DNA from: Cydia pomonella
Lineage: Eukaryota; Arthropoda; Insecta; Lepidoptera; Tortricidae
Length of the DNA: 64,000 nucleotides
Direction of reading: 5' to 3'
Assembly (NCBI RefSeq): GCF_033807575.1
Contig: NC_084730.1
Location: 4,385,986-4,449,985 of the forward strand
This document shows, piece after piece, positions 20,285 through 31,616 of the stretch (positions within the stretch are counted from its first letter, which is position 1; the number at the start of each line of letters is the position of its first letter). The position numbers and the translations under genes were made by a program. Under the pieces are notes generated by a model. It was not told where the DNA came from, did not search any database, and worked only from the letters and a program-made list of their open reading frames with translations.

Positions 20285-20706
20285 TACACCGTGTTTTAAT
20301 TGAATTCCGTTAACTTCGGGGTATCGGTAAGTACGTTAAGGGAAACTAAATGGCAACTAAGTTAATAAAAAAAAAAATTGTTTCTATTTTTATAAAAAGT
20401 TATTAATCAAACCAATCCAACCAACCAATTGAAAATCGTTAGATATCAATGTCATTTCGAACGTCAATCGTCCGAGATAGTATTTACGTTTAGTAGCAAA
20501 TGTATTATCTCATACTAAACACTAATCAATATGTAAACAGGCCCTAAGGCAAGTGTACACGTTCGTACGGGCATTAGAAGATAATAATTAAATATTGATT
20601 ATCTCCGAAATGGAGTTAATTAGAATACCGGGGTCTTTGAGAAAGTTACTCAATTTAAACTCAAGGATGCACCCTTGAAATTAACGGAAAAATAAAACAC
20701 GGTGTA
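20285..20706. mobile_element. MITE-like element, ~420 bp
   Basis: The ends tacaccgtgttttaattgaa and aaataaaacacggtgta are inverted repeats, followed inward by ttccgttaa / ttaacgg. TA-rich flanks fit a TA-type target. A second, outer dyad (aaggtctgatttttc / gaaaaatcagacctt at about 20259 and 20790) encloses it, suggesting insertion into another hairpin element. No coding. Confidence 0.65.
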
Positions 20707-20880
20707 TATAACACGCTCCTTTTCTATCACATGCAAGAAGAAAAAGAGAATGTCATATTTATCTGACAGATATCTTTATCTGATATTTGAAAAATCAGAC
20801 CTTAGATAAATAATATAAAAATTAAAAATCAAACAATTGAATTCATAATTATGTCTAATATATCGGGGATTTTAATAAAA

Positions 20881-21117
20881 TGAACCGGTGTAAACCCGTT
20901 TATTTGAAACCGATTTCGAATCTTTCTTTTGAACTAGAATACTTTTCGCGAAAATCATCCGATATAGAAGGGAAAAAAGGGAAGTTTAAATCGAAATGTC
21001 ACTGTTCCAGACCAACTAAGTTGCGAAAAACTAGTCATAACTTAAACCACATGATGTTACTTAGACACCTAGAGCACTAGAAGGGGGTTTAAAGCCACAA
21101 AAGCAAAGTTAACTTCA
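20881..21117. other. No recognised feature
   Basis: A 66-codon open frame is present without any recognisable motif; judged chance. Confidence 0.4.
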
Positions 21118-21415
21118 ACTTCTTGAACTTCAACATTTATTCAGCAAATAGGCCACAAGGGCACTTTTTTTTGTTTTTTTTTTTTTTTTTTAATTTATTT
21201 GATTCAAAAGAAGATTACAAAAAGCCTTAAACTACTAATCTGTCAAACTGCAGTACAGTTTACATGTCAACATGGAATTTACATACAAACAAAAACAAGC
21301 ACATCAACAATTATAAAATACAATTAATTGAAAATATTAATGCAAAATAAAGTATTCATATTTAAAGTAAAAGTAAGTAAATTATTATTATTACTTAGAG
21401 ATGTAAAAAGTCCCT
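21118..21415 (-). mobile_element. Retroelement 3' tail fragment (pair with 45040-45345)
   Basis: Both copies contain catttattcagcaaataggc and gccaca(g/a)gggcacttt, then T/A-rich sequence and agagatgta words. This looks like the reverse of a polyadenylated 3' end; the source element is unknown. Confidence 0.5.
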
Positions 21416-21427
21416 AATTGTGAATGT

Positions 21428-21545
21428 GAGGCTTTAATCCATTGTTAATCGGATAAAAACGATGCTTTAAACCTGTTTCAAATTGCGCAAGACCGGCCAT
21501 CCATCAGGGACGGTAATTATGGGATTAGGCTGGCTGCAGAGTTCG
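21428..21545 (+). repeat. Direct repeat, left copy (partner 22376-22520)
   Basis: Shares aatcggataaaaacgatgc, gggacggtaatta and ggctgcaga with 22376-22520 in the same orientation, about 950 bp apart. Confidence 0.75.
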
Positions 21546-21562
21546 GTGGCACATTTTATTTA

Positions 21563-21813
21563 ACATATGTGCCATTATCTATGAAAAGGGACCTTATTGT
21601 CGATGGCGCTTACGCCGCACTGCGGCATTATAACGGGGGAAGCGCGATCAAAAATAAGGTCCCTTTTCATAGATAACGTCACATATCGTCGGGGATAGTG
21701 CAATACCGCGTAACTAACGAAGTCGTAAGAGTTCGAAATTCAAACAATGTACAAGGTAATTGGACCTTACTGCATTTGTTAGTTACGCGGTATTGCACTA
21801 TCCCCGACGATAT
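21563..21813. mobile_element. Two consecutive long hairpins
   Basis: Hairpin 1 pairs 21576-21598 with 21653-21675 perfectly (23 bp) and extends outward with a few mismatches to 36 bp. Hairpin 2 pairs 21683-21718 with 21778-21813 perfectly (36 bp) around a 59-nt loop. Two abutting small DNA elements or one compound element are possible. Confidence 0.8.
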
Positions 21814-22375
21814 AAGTAGATGTTCATTAGGTTGTTTTCAAGGTCACTGGAAATAAAGGTAAAAACCCTAGCGCCATATGTACCGTTGCAAGTCTCGTGG
21901 CGCTCCATATCCTTTGATCCATTTTAATTTCCGAGCTTCAAGATTTCTCTGAACACATTCACTACTAGCAAAGAGAATTTGTGTTCCCACCTGGCTGTTG
22001 TAAATCCGCACTTAAATACTGCACTTTAAGGTTCACTTTACTGTTACTATATAAACACTGTTACTTTACTACTATTTCACTGTATCACTGTCACTTCATT
22101 TTTGGTTACTGACTTGACCATGGAAACTGTTTGACTCCATTGTTTTAGGGAAACATATCGTTATCCAGTTTGAATTTTAAAAAGCGACATCTAGCGATCA
22201 ATTCAGTAACTAATTTACAGTATGTACTCTTATGCGGCAATTTTAAATCTCAACAATTTGAAATTGAGGTGGATTGTCAAAGAAAATTTTGTAGCCACAG
22301 TAAATTTACTGCCATATTTAGACACATGATTAATACTTTTAGACGCCGACGCTCCGGAGACGCTAGTGTGGGTTC

Positions 22376-22520
22376 CTCTGAATGTGTTAATCCATTGCTA
22401 ATCGGATAAAAACGATGCATTAAACATGTTTAAAATTGCACCAAACCGCTCATCCGTAAGGGACGGTAATTACTGGATTAGGTTGGCTGCAGATGGGATA
22501 GGTGGGCCGTTTTATTTAAT
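22376..22520 (+). repeat. Direct repeat, right copy (partner 21428-21545)
   Basis: The same words as the left copy in the same order. The intervening 830 bp contains the double hairpin, so the hairpins may have inserted between two members of one repeat family or inside one duplicated block. Confidence 0.75.
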
Positions 22521-23260
22521 ACATTGGGTCGTTTCGCAGCTATTGGGAAAAAAGGTGTGCGGGTTAGCCCCCTTGAATTTACTCCTTACGAACGATTATA
22601 AATTACATTATAAAATTTAAGATAAAACTCCGTAAATTGACAGTTATTTGTTGAGATTTAATAAATAAAGTGTTTCCATGCAGTCGTTGCTAGGGGGTTT
22701 GCAAGTTAAGTTTCACACGAAACATAACGTAATGTAAAGTATAATTTTACTCTCCAGAAAAAAATTCATACTCCAGGCTTGTATATAAAAAACTATTATT
22801 TAGGAATAAATTTCAAAGTTTGTTCTTCCCATTAAAATGTAATTTCGGTTTTGGTTTCGGTTTCAGTTTAATTCCCAGGCATTGTTCCCAGGACACTGGC
22901 CGCGTTCCCTCTCTGCACAGTGAGGCTAAGTTTTTGTGCGAAAAAAGCGCCCGCTCGTAGGTCGCCAGACACCCAGACTAGTTTGGTAGAAATTTCTTTT
23001 ACTAGTTTTTTGGTGTCTGACGACCGAGGACTAAAATTCCCATTAAAATCCGATCATCTTACTTAAACACTAGAGTTGTTGTTCACTACAGTTTATTTTT
23101 CAATTTGGAAAATTTTATTTACTTCTACTGAAATCACGAGTTTTTTCAAGCTTAAAAATGTGCCTCAATATTTTTATTTCAATTTCGTTTCCATTTTTCA
23201 TAGACTTTTTATTTCGGTAACTAAATGGGTATTTTTGCTCCTATTAGAATCTAAAGAGCT
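22521..23260. other. No gene; one weak hairpin
   Basis: An imperfect dyad pairs ggtcgccagacacc (about 22960) with ggtgtctgacgacc (about 23013). Otherwise AT-rich, with no coding signal. Confidence 0.5.
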
Positions 23261-23267
23261 CGCGATT

Positions 23268-23375
23268 CTAAAGTTCGCCGGACGATATCGGCCAGTCAGT
23301 TCGCAAAAGCTGACAATCGCGAATAACTGACAGGCCGATATCGTCCGGCGAACTGGTAATCAGTGGGCCCCTTTA
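23268..23375. mobile_element. Hairpin MITE family D, copy 1
   Basis: The arms agttcgccggacgatatcgg and ccgatatcgtccggcgaact pair almost perfectly around a loop containing gctgacaatc. The right flank ctggtaatcagtgggcccc is shared with copy 2 at 50218-50340. The left outer part is truncated. Confidence 0.8.
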
Positions 23376-23418
23376 GTAGAAATATTATAATAATTGCCAA
23401 ATTTGAAAAAAAAGCGTA

Positions 23419-23644
23419 ATAAATAAATAAATATTATAGGACAATATTACACAAATTGACTAAGCCCCACAGTAAGCTCAATAAGGCTTGTGTTGAGGGT
23501 ACTTAGACAACGATATATACAATATATAAATATTTATAAATACTTAAATACATAGAAAACACCCATGACTCAGGAACAAATATCCATGCTCATCACACGA
23601 ATACATGCCCTTACCAGGATTTGAACCCGGGACCATCAGCTTCC
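23419..23644 (-). mobile_element. SINE family A, head-truncated copy
   Basis: Reverse orientation with tail, body and B box (minus-strand ggttcaaatcc). The head stops at the agctgatggtccc words and the A box is missing. Confidence 0.8.
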
Positions 23645-23671
23645 ATACCCATCCATGTAATCCATTGCTAA

Positions 23672-23918
23672 AGAAATAAACAAATAAATAATAAAATACT
23701 TTCTTACTCACATTGACTAGGTTCCACAGCAAGCTGAAGAAGGCTTGCGTTGTGGGTACTCAGACAACGATTGTTTGGTAAATACTTAAATACATATAAA
23801 ATACCCATGACTCAGGAACAAATATTTGTGCTCATCACTCAAATAAATGCTCTTACCGGGATTTGAACTTAGGACCATCGGCTTCATAGGCAGGGTCACT
23901 TACTCACGATTAGCCTAA
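23672..23918 (-). mobile_element. SINE family A, diverged copy adjacent to the previous one
   Basis: Reverse orientation and in tandem with the copy at 23419-23644. Tail, body and B-box words are present but diverged (aagttcaaatcccgg), with remnants of the A box at the right. Confidence 0.75.
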
Positions 23919-23974
23919 AGTAATATCGTAGAAAATCGTGCCGAAGATAAAAAGTAAGACCCCTTACACTACTC

Positions 23975-24410
23975 CTCCTACCGATGTATAGAAAATACCT
24001 CCTTCACCGTCCAGGCGATCCGGCTTTGGAATGATCTCCCACTCAACATCAGACAGGCTCAAACCTCTCGTTTAAGCGCATGTTACGCAAGCACTTTTTC
24101 GACAAGCTCTCTGCTTAATTGTCCTTCGTAGTCATAGTATTTTTTGCACTGGGTACATACATTAATATATATGTATGTATATTTAATTATAGTATATTTA
24201 TGTAAGTTTATTACCGTTAGTATGTATTATTTATTGCTATTTTGCTTGTTTTAAGTTACTTATTCTGTTTTTTTTTTTCGCTTGCACGTACTACTGTTTC
24301 TGTTTAGCCTGATGGTTGACTGGTAGAGAATGCCTTTAGGCATTAAGTTGGCCATTTGTACTTTATTTGTTATTTTGTGCAATAAAGTTTAAATAAATAA
24401 ATAATAAAAT
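23975..24410 (+). pseudogene. LINE 3' end with C-terminal coding remnant (CR1/Jockey-like)
   Basis: The plus strand encodes FTVQAIRLWNDLPLNIRQA, the C-terminal RLWNxLP signature of CR1/Jockey-type ORF2 proteins. A one-base deletion follows: the continuation KRMLRKHFFDKLSA then stop reads in another frame. After the stop comes the 3' UTR with ctggtagagaatgcc and the end gcaataaagtttaaataaat. It is a 5'-truncated dead copy. Confidence 0.78.
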
Positions 24411-25040
24411 ACCAACTATTTCACGACGATTTCATCAAAACGCACCTTCTGCAGATGCCCGAAACGCAGTCAGATCAGCAAATTCAGAGTATTGATTTCG
24501 AGCTAATTACCGGCTTAAATTAAACCTCAAACTAACGGACCGATTAACCTAATTCCGAAACGTTTAACTTATCATTTGGCGCGAGTTTAATTGTAAAATA
24601 TTAACAGTTAATATTATTATAGTTAAGAGTCACACTTCGAGCAACACCGGCTTCCGACACGTCAGAAGGGAGGAGCCCAAGCGATATCTTACCGTACAAA
24701 TCGTTCTGCCATTTTGTACTTGGGGAAACTTGCACACAGTCGCACTTCTCACTCACTACATACAAAATCCAATCTGTAATGACGACACGTATACATAGAA
24801 AATGACACACGTCAAGAACAAATCTTGCACACCTCGATCTCTTTTTGTGTACGGACGAGTCACAACACGCACCGCCATAGGTACAGTTGGGCATGTGCTT
24901 CGTCAGAGGGGCAATAGTGCGAATGCCAACTCCTCAAACCTAGCCGTTGCATACAATCGATTACGCTCAAATTTAAAAATGATGTGCTGGAGTAAAATGG
25001 AATTTTATATGAACATTCAAGTAATATACTCGTATCGCCT
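24411..25040. other. No recognised feature
   Basis: Overlapping open frames under 100 codons occur on both strands without family resemblance. No dyads or repeats were noticed. Confidence 0.45.
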
Positions 25041-25044
25041 CGCG

Positions 25045-25372
25045 TTGTCCCGGCATATTGCCACGGCTCATGGGAGCCTGGGGCACGCTTGACAACTAAT
25101 CCCAAGATTTGGCGGAGGCACTAGTTTTTACGAAAGCGACTGCCATCTGACCTTCCAACCCAGAGGGTAAAACTAAGCCTTGTTGGGATTAGTCCGGTTT
25201 GCTCACGATGTTTTCCCGTCACCGAAAAGCGACTGGTAAATATCAAATGATATTTCGAAGGTACATAAGTTCCGGAAACTCATTGGTAGGCACGAGCCAG
25301 GGTTTGAATCCGCGACCTTCGGATTGCAAGTCGCACGCTCTTACCACTAGGCCACCAGCGCTTACCGGAAAT
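25045..25372 (-). mobile_element. tRNA-derived SINE, family B
   Basis: Minus strand: the A box tggcctagtgg lies in the head, followed by taagagcgtgcgacttgcaa and the B box gattcaaacc. The body carries catcgtgaggaaac-like and ggttggaaggtcagatgg words, and the far end runs to ccatgagccgtgg. A shorter relative is at 16640-16800. Distinct from family A in body and tail. Confidence 0.8.
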
Positions 25373-25448
25373 TAAATCTATCTTTTTTAAATTCTGTCGA
25401 AAATTTTCTTTTGTTGTTTTAACACCTATATAACACCATGAAAAAACC

Positions 25449-25645
25449 TTTTTCTCAAACTTGTAATGAAATGTCGACATGACTTACTTCAAAATAGGTC
25501 CGGAAATGCTACATATCAGTTGCGATGAGTGATGATGATATGTAAAGGAATTTCATACAGCCTTACCCACCTAGGCCTGTAAGGCAACCTTCTTTTGTTT
25601 TTTAACGTCAAATAATGGCACGTCTTGGCATTCAACTATTAAAAA
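25449..25645. repeat. Dispersed repeat X, copy 1
   Basis: Shares gacatgacttactt, aggtccgga, gatatgtaaaggaatttcat, ctaggcctgtaa and cttggcattcaact with 40186-40730 and part of 61257-61420. It is compact, whereas the copy at 40186 has about 330 extra bases in the middle. Confidence 0.75.
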
Positions 25646-25734
25646 CCTATAAGCAAAATTCTGCCAGTATGCTTTTTTAATTTTTTTTGTCTTTTTTTTT
25701 CTTTTTTGTGTTTGTTAAATATTATTTCAGGGCT

Positions 25735-25900
25735 TCAAAGGGGAACAAAAATTTCATTATTTTTGCGCTACGACGCACGGTTTAGGAGATACAACCCCAA
25801 AATATATTTTTTTTTTCAATCATGCAGAAATCTTTATAGGGCTGTATCTCCTAAACCATGCATCGTACCGTAAAGATAATCAAATTTTCGTTCCCCTTTC
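25735..25900. mobile_element. Hairpin element
   Basis: ggggaacaaaaatttcatta and gtttaggagatacaaccc on the left pair imperfectly with gggctgtatctcctaaac and caaattttcgttcccc on the right. A third partial arm follows at about 26001-26032. A purine-only A/G tract lies at 25914-25979. Confidence 0.65.
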
Positions 25901-26079
25901 GGTAACAACAAAAAACACAAAAAAGAAAAAAAAAGAAAGATAAAGAAAAGAAAAAAGAAAGAAAAAGAAAAGAAAAAAGCGTAATGGCGTGCGTGGTAGC
26001 GCCAAAATAATAAAATTTTTGTTCCCCTTCAATACCCCACGCACTGAATAACCTATCACATTAGGACATGAAACTTTCA

Positions 26080-26099
26080 TCATCATCATCATCATCATC
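26080..26099. repeat. (ATC)n microsatellite
   Basis: About seven trinucleotide units. Confidence 0.9.
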
Positions 26100-26136
26100 C
26101 TATTTTTTTTTAAATTATTTCATTGCAAGTTTGAGA

Positions 26137-26272
26137 AAATCAATATACAAATCTCGGCGGGAAACGGGGTTGCCGGCCGCGTCTGCCTATCCGACCTCGC
26201 TACGCTCGGCCGTCTATATCTACTTGGCCTGCAACCCTTCGTTTCTCGTCCTCTATAGTAATGTACTATTCC
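26137..26272. mobile_element. MITE family F, copy 1
   Basis: Nearly the same as 61715-61848. The left arm aaacggggttgcc-type and right arm ggcctgcaacccttcgttt are inverted repeats around a centre with cctcgctacgctc. No coding sense. Confidence 0.7.
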
Positions 26273-27345
26273 TGAAAACGCCAAGAACACCACAAGCAAA
26301 TTGTACACTTTGTAAAATTCCGCATAAACAGAATAGGCACATTCGATTTTTTCCGACCAATCTAGTGACACTCACCAAACATAATTCCAACCACACCGCT
26401 TCTCTTTACTCCCCTGTTGGCAAAGCACATAACGCCTAAAAAAACATTTTCACGCACCTGAACTTTTAAAAAGATCTCAAGTTACCTCATTTTCATACAG
26501 AGATAGGCTGTTTACTGAAAACACGACCAAGTCCCACACAAATCATAGGAGACATTTATGGCCACAGCTCGGTGACACAGACTAAAAGACTATGCCTTTT
26601 ATAAGCGTATGTGACGTTTTCGAACTGTAACTTTGGATTGTGAATTTTCGTTATCTTCTCCCTGGTTTATTTCATGTTTTCTTTTATTTATGAGTTTATA
26701 GGTTTGGGCGTAAAATTTTAACGATCATGTTTTATTGTTATTTGTTACCGTAAAAAGATTAAAACGTGTGGTTACCAATTGAGCGTTTCTTTTTTTTTTG
26801 CCTCTTTTTTATGTGTCCTTTTTGCCACTTTTCTGTTATTTCTAGTCAGGATCGCGAGCCTTTTTCATCTTTTTACGAGAAAAAAAGGGTCCCAAAATTT
26901 GCTTTCCTTTTTGTTACTGCCATACAAAGTATATGGAGAAATGGTAACACAATAGAAAAAAAACTCTGGGACGAATGTCTAGTAGAAGAATTTCTACTTT
27001 CTTTTACCTATTTTATTTTCTATATTTTACATGTCTCATATAACCTAAAAGTTTTATGATAGTTGTTTTGAAATACTAATAACTAACATATATTTTAACA
27101 ATAATTAGTGTAACTAAAAGATTTAAGTGTATAAATTGTTGATGATAAAATCATAGTTGTCCACAAAAAGTGCGAGATTACGACGAAATGAAGGTAAATT
27201 GGTTTGTTTACATTATTTGCAATTTTTATTGAACCCCAATTTAGATGTCTATTCATTGCGAATTAATCGGTCACTTAAAAATAATCGTGCTCCATCCTAG
27301 ACCACAACAAATTTAAAAATTGGCAGGTAAATGAGCACTAGCCCG
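26273..27345. other. No recognised feature
   Basis: AT-rich. A 97-codon open frame at 26766-27059 is rich in Phe/Leu from T runs and resembles no family that I know, so it is not called as a gene. Confidence 0.5.
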
Positions 27346-27350
27346 TTATA

Positions 27351-27770
27351 CTCAACTCCCCTATGATGGGACTGGCACTAGTAATGGGATGGTATAGACA
27401 AATCCTGTAAAGCAAATATGAACCATAAGTTTAACGCTGGAAACATATTACCATAAACGAGAGCCACAGAGCTGCTGAAGTTTAATTTTTTTTAATATTT
27501 GTTAGTTTGGAAATTAATGGTACCATACATCCCATGACTGGAGCAAAAAACATATAGTTAACACCCCTATAATGGAACAGGCACTAGTAATGGAATGGTA
27601 TGGACAAATGATGTAAAACAAGTATTTACCATCAGTTTTTAATCGCTGGCTACATTTTACCATAAACAAGAGCCAAAGAGCTGCTTAAGTTAAATTTTTC
27701 ATTGATATTTGTTATTTTGAAAATGAATGGCGCCATACATTCCATGACTGGTGCAAATATACATAGTTAT
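27351..27770 (+). repeat. Two-copy tandem duplication, period about 206 bp
   Basis: ggcactagtaatgg recurs at 27374 and 27580. Both units continue through accataa, gagctgct and a ccatgactgg end, at moderate divergence. Confidence 0.8.
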
Positions 27771-27912
27771 AATTTGTTAATAATATTGAAAACAATTGCA
27801 GTAGCTTTCATTGATTAGACAGACAACATAAAGGACAAATAGGACATTCAACTTTTTACGCATAAATCAGTAGAAATTCTCCAGGTGTCAGTGAAATATC
27901 AAAAATACTCCA

Positions 27913-28200
27913 AAATAAATAAATAAATAAAAACAAATATTATAGGACATTATTACACAAATTGACTAAGTCCCACAGTAAGCTCAATAAGGCTTGTGTT
28001 GAGGGTACTTAGACAACGATATATATATATATAATATATATAAATATTTATAAATACTTAAATACATATAAAACACCCATGACTCAGGAACAAATATATA
28101 TATATGCTCATCACACGAATAAATGCCCTTACCAGGATTTGAACCCGGGACCATCAGCTTCGTAGGTAGGGTCACTACCCACTAGGCCAAACCGGTCGTC
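27913..28200 (-). mobile_element. SINE family A, near-complete copy
   Basis: Reverse orientation with intact A and B boxes on the minus strand, a full body enlarged by a TA repeat, and a (TTTA)n tail at the left. It lies head-to-head with the plus-strand copy at 28477. Confidence 0.88.
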
Positions 28201-28476
28201 AAAATGTCTCTTAAATGTCCCATGATTGGTGCCGTCAACCTAGTATACCTATATTATGAAATAAATGTAAAACACTCAAAACTTTACCTTTGTACGTTAA
28301 TCTCAAATACTTCCAGTTGCAAACTTCAGAACTTTTCAAAACAGTAAAAAGTTAGGTTATTTGCTTACTTTATGCATGTGAAGATAACGAGGGACCGGTC
28401 TTTAGTCAAAGTTTAATAAAACTTTAATTTTAAGCCCTTTTTTTATCTTTCCATGTATTGTTACACACACGTTTTT

Positions 28477-28745
28477 GACGACCGGTTTGGCCTAGTGGGT
28501 AATGACCCTGCCTACGAAGCTGATGGTCCCGGGTTCAAATCCTGGTAAGGGCATTTATTCGTGTGATGAGCATGGATATTTGTTCCTGAGTCATGGGTGT
28601 TTTCTGTGTATTTAAGTATTTATAAATATTTATATATTATATATATCGTTGTCTAAGTACCCTCAACACAAGCCTTATTGGGCTTACTGTGGGACTTAGT
28701 CAATTTGTGTAATAATGTCCTATAATATTTATTTATTTATTTTAT
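28477..28745 (+). mobile_element. SINE family A, near-complete copy
   Basis: A box tggcctagtgg, B box ggttcaaatcc, complete body and TTTA tail. Its head is 276 bp from the head of the opposite-strand copy. Confidence 0.9.
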
Positions 28746-28772
28746 TTATTGTATAACTGTATACTTGTACTG

Positions 28773-29034
28773 AAAAAAGCGGCCAAGTGCGAGTCAGACT
28801 CGCCCATGAAGGGTTCCGTAATATTTATGACGTATTAAAAAAAACTACTTACTAGATCTCGTTCAAACCAATTTTCGGTGGAAGTTTGCATGGTAATGTA
28901 TATCATATATATTTTTTAGATTTTTCATTCTATTATTTTAGAAGTTACAGGGGGACACACATTTTTTCACTTTGGAAGTGTCTCTCGCGCAAACTATTCA
29001 GTTTAGAAAAAAATGATATTTGAAACCTAAATAT
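28773..29034 (+). repeat. GGTTCCGTA-family element, tandem-unit subfamily, truncated
   Basis: Begins gcggccaagtgcgagtcag and contains about one internal unit up to gaaacctaaatat, then stops. The right-hand tacggaaccct end is missing. Confidence 0.8.
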
Positions 29035-29817
29035 ATTTGTCATTGGTGGATCTTTGTCTCCAAACTAGCCAATAAGAGTTTGCCTAATATTTTCTTTGAC
29101 GGAACTCATATCCCGTTCTCTACTGTTAGTGATTTAGGCATAGACACTTTCCTGGTCGGCTCATATTTCTAATGTCAGCAAAAAACTTTTCTCCGCTCTT
29201 CATTCACTTCGACTATTACGAAATTTACATTTTATCAAATTTACTATCAGCCACATAGTTAAACGCAGCGCTCACTGACTTGCCTGGTTGTTCTTCAGCC
29301 ATAACATCAGACGCCGGTGTTTAAAAAACGGCCGTGGCGCCTAATTAGCTGGCTAGTTTAACCAATTGGCTGCGACATGTGTATAAATTTAAAATCAAGC
29401 AATCTTTGGCTTGAATGGGAATGTTAAGGAAGATTCTCTAACCTTGACTGCATTTTAAAAATGGAACATTTAAAAACAGTTTTTTGTTGACATAGGATCG
29501 TTCGAATTTCAAAAGAGATACTGCGTATATTGATTTTGTTTCGGGTATGGTCGTAACTGTTCGGTCGGGCTCGGGAAATGGGTCGGTACTGTACTGTTAA
29601 TGTTAGCGTATTTAACGCTGTATTTCTATTATAAGTACAATCAGGGGGTTATGAAAAGGGTCCATTTGTATAGAAATGTCTAAGGTCAATACAGGAAAGT
29701 GTGGCTGGTTCTGGCACTGGGGCCTGATTCCACATTAATTAATGTTTATTACGAGTACATATTTGCTACATGCTGCTTGTCTCAAATCAACCGGAATACG
29801 GACCGTGATCAAGTTTT
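29035..29817. other. No recognised feature
   Basis: No coding frame, dyad or internal copy was noticed. Confidence 0.5.
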
Positions 29818-30085
29818 GTATTTTTTTTATACCACGTTGGTGGCAACCAAACGGCCCGTCTGATGATAAGCAGTGACCGTAGCATATGGACGCCTGCAAC
29901 TCCAGAGGTATTACATGCGCGTTGCCAACGCTTTAAAAACCTGTACACTCCTTTTTTGAAGAACCCCATACTGTATACCCTCGGGATAGCCTCGGCAGGG
30001 AGCTCATTCCACAGCCGGAGCGTCCGCGGGAGGAAATTCCTCTTAAACCGCACAGTGCGCGACCATTTAGGTAGGCTCTAGGAGG
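29818..30085 (-). pseudogene. LINE 3' end with ORF2 C-terminal remnant (CR1/Jockey-like)
   Basis: The minus strand encodes FLPRTLRLWNELPAEAIPR and then MGFFKKGVYRFLKRWQ, the RLWNxLP C-terminus of a CR1/Jockey-type polymerase. The 3' UTR ends gccaccaacgtggtataaaa before an A run. This tail is the one also carried by the SINE-like copies at 18642, 31617, 45986 and 60128. 5'-truncated. Confidence 0.8.
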
Positions 30086-30655
30086 ATGAACACTGCCGAC
30101 GACGAGCGGTGCGGTGACAGAAACTGGCAGTAGGCATCATGTCAAACAATGAGCTCGAAAACAATATTTGTTTAAAAAGAGGCATATTTGTTTATAAAGT
30201 GGGACCGATTCAAGCCTCTACATTTTGCATGTAGATTAGTCTAAACACACATTTCAATTCTTTAGTTGTGATTTTTCTATTAATGCCGATTTTACTGGTG
30301 TATTTTTAGATTTTATTGTTCAAAGATGCGTCACCTTAATATACAGACATTTCGTACTTATTTTGAAACTCTATTAAGGTCGTCATAATATAAGTAGGTA
30401 TTAAAAGATAATATCTCCCGTAAAATTAAGAGTTAAACAATTGCAAAGCATATATCAATGTGAATCACAACCATTAATAGCTAAACGGGTAACGTGATCA
30501 AAATTATCTGAACACGCTTTTAATCTCTTTATAACAAAGTTGTGTTCAAGGGGTCGATTCTAATTTAAGAATTTGATATGATTTTGAAATGGTTTTTTGT
30601 TAGTGTGAAGTGTGACCGAGATATCTTTGCGGTTCGTTTGCACCAATCAGCGTTA
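30086..30655. other. No recognised feature
   Basis: AT-rich with no supportable gene or repeat. Confidence 0.5.
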
Positions 30656-30848
30656 TGCTCTGGTTTCCTAGGATAGCGATGTCGTCATATAGGGGCCGTA
30701 ATACAGGGGTAAAATAGCGCTACTAGAACGCTGTTTAAGTAAACGAAATGGCGCGGTTTCCTAGAGGGCGGTGATTGAAGGAACAATACTTTTGCGTCCG
30801 TAATATTACGGCCGCTATATGACGCCACCGCTATCCCAGGAAACCAGT
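30656..30848. mobile_element. MITE family G, copy 1
   Basis: Terminal inverted repeats of about 42 bp: ctggtttcctaggatagcg at the left and cgctatcccaggaaaccag at the right, continuing inward through cgtcatata and ggccgtaat. Copy 2 at 34608-34729 keeps only the right half. Confidence 0.8.
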
Positions 30849-30959
30849 GATTACGCCTTCTTGATTTAAATTACCTTGATCGTTTTCAAATAGGATGAAA
30901 ACCTATATAATCTGAAAACAGGTTTATATATTTTGTATGTATATAAAAAAAAATATTCA

Positions 30960-31095
30960 AAATGGAGTGTACAGGTTTTTAAAGGGTCGGCAACGCGCAT
31001 GTAATACATCTGGTGTTGCAGGCGTCAATAGGCCACGGTGTCTGCTTACCATCAGGCGGGCCGTATTCTTGTTTTCCACCGAAGTGGTATAAAAA
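30960..31095 (+). mobile_element. LINE tail fragment (same tail as 29818-30085)
   Basis: Carries ggcaacgcgcatgtaata, the caggcgt and ccatcaggcgggccgta words and ends accgaagtggtataaaa. Only the 3' UTR is left. Confidence 0.75.
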
Positions 31096-31217
31096 TATAT
31101 ATTATGTATATTTGTATATGTATGTACTATGTATTTGTATATTTGAAGTAGAATGTTATTTAACAAATCATTTATATTTAACAATAAATTTTTCGTAATT
31201 TGAAAATATTTCTTCCA

Positions 31218-31335
31218 CCTATTACTGCTTGTTCTCTGTTTGGCCCGAAGGTTAACTGGTAGAGAATGCCTTCTGTTATTAAGTTCGCCTTTCGTACAAT
31301 TTTTACTCTGCAACAAAGTTTAAATAAATAAATAA
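31218..31335 (+). mobile_element. LINE tail fragment, second type
   Basis: Contains ggttaactggtagagaatgc and ends aaagtttaaataaataaata, like the 3' end at 24300-24410. Further tails of this type are at 42592-42730 (minus), 47320-47440 (plus) and 60462-60515 (minus). Confidence 0.7.
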
Positions 31336-31616
31336 AATCATATCATATTGTTAACAAAGAGTAGGAGCCCGATAAAGATCTAACATTTGTTACGCCTTTA
31401 AGCTTATTTTTATACGACCTTGAAGATCGCTCACGCTCCAGTGCTCTCGGGACTGGTTTTCTATACAAATACAGTACTGGAATCGGGAATTCCCGGTTTT
31501 CACTATACAAAGTACCGGGAGCATTCCCTACTCACGCTGTTGGTGCATGCCAAATGAAGTGAAGGTCGTGCGTGAGATGCTCGTCAAGATCGTCAAGGTC
31601 ATATCAAAACCAGTGT

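Noticed and set aside
26766..27059. 97-codon open frame starting MWLPIERFFFF
   Set aside because: Phe/Leu-rich translation of T-rich DNA with no recognised domain, repeat partner or supporting signals.
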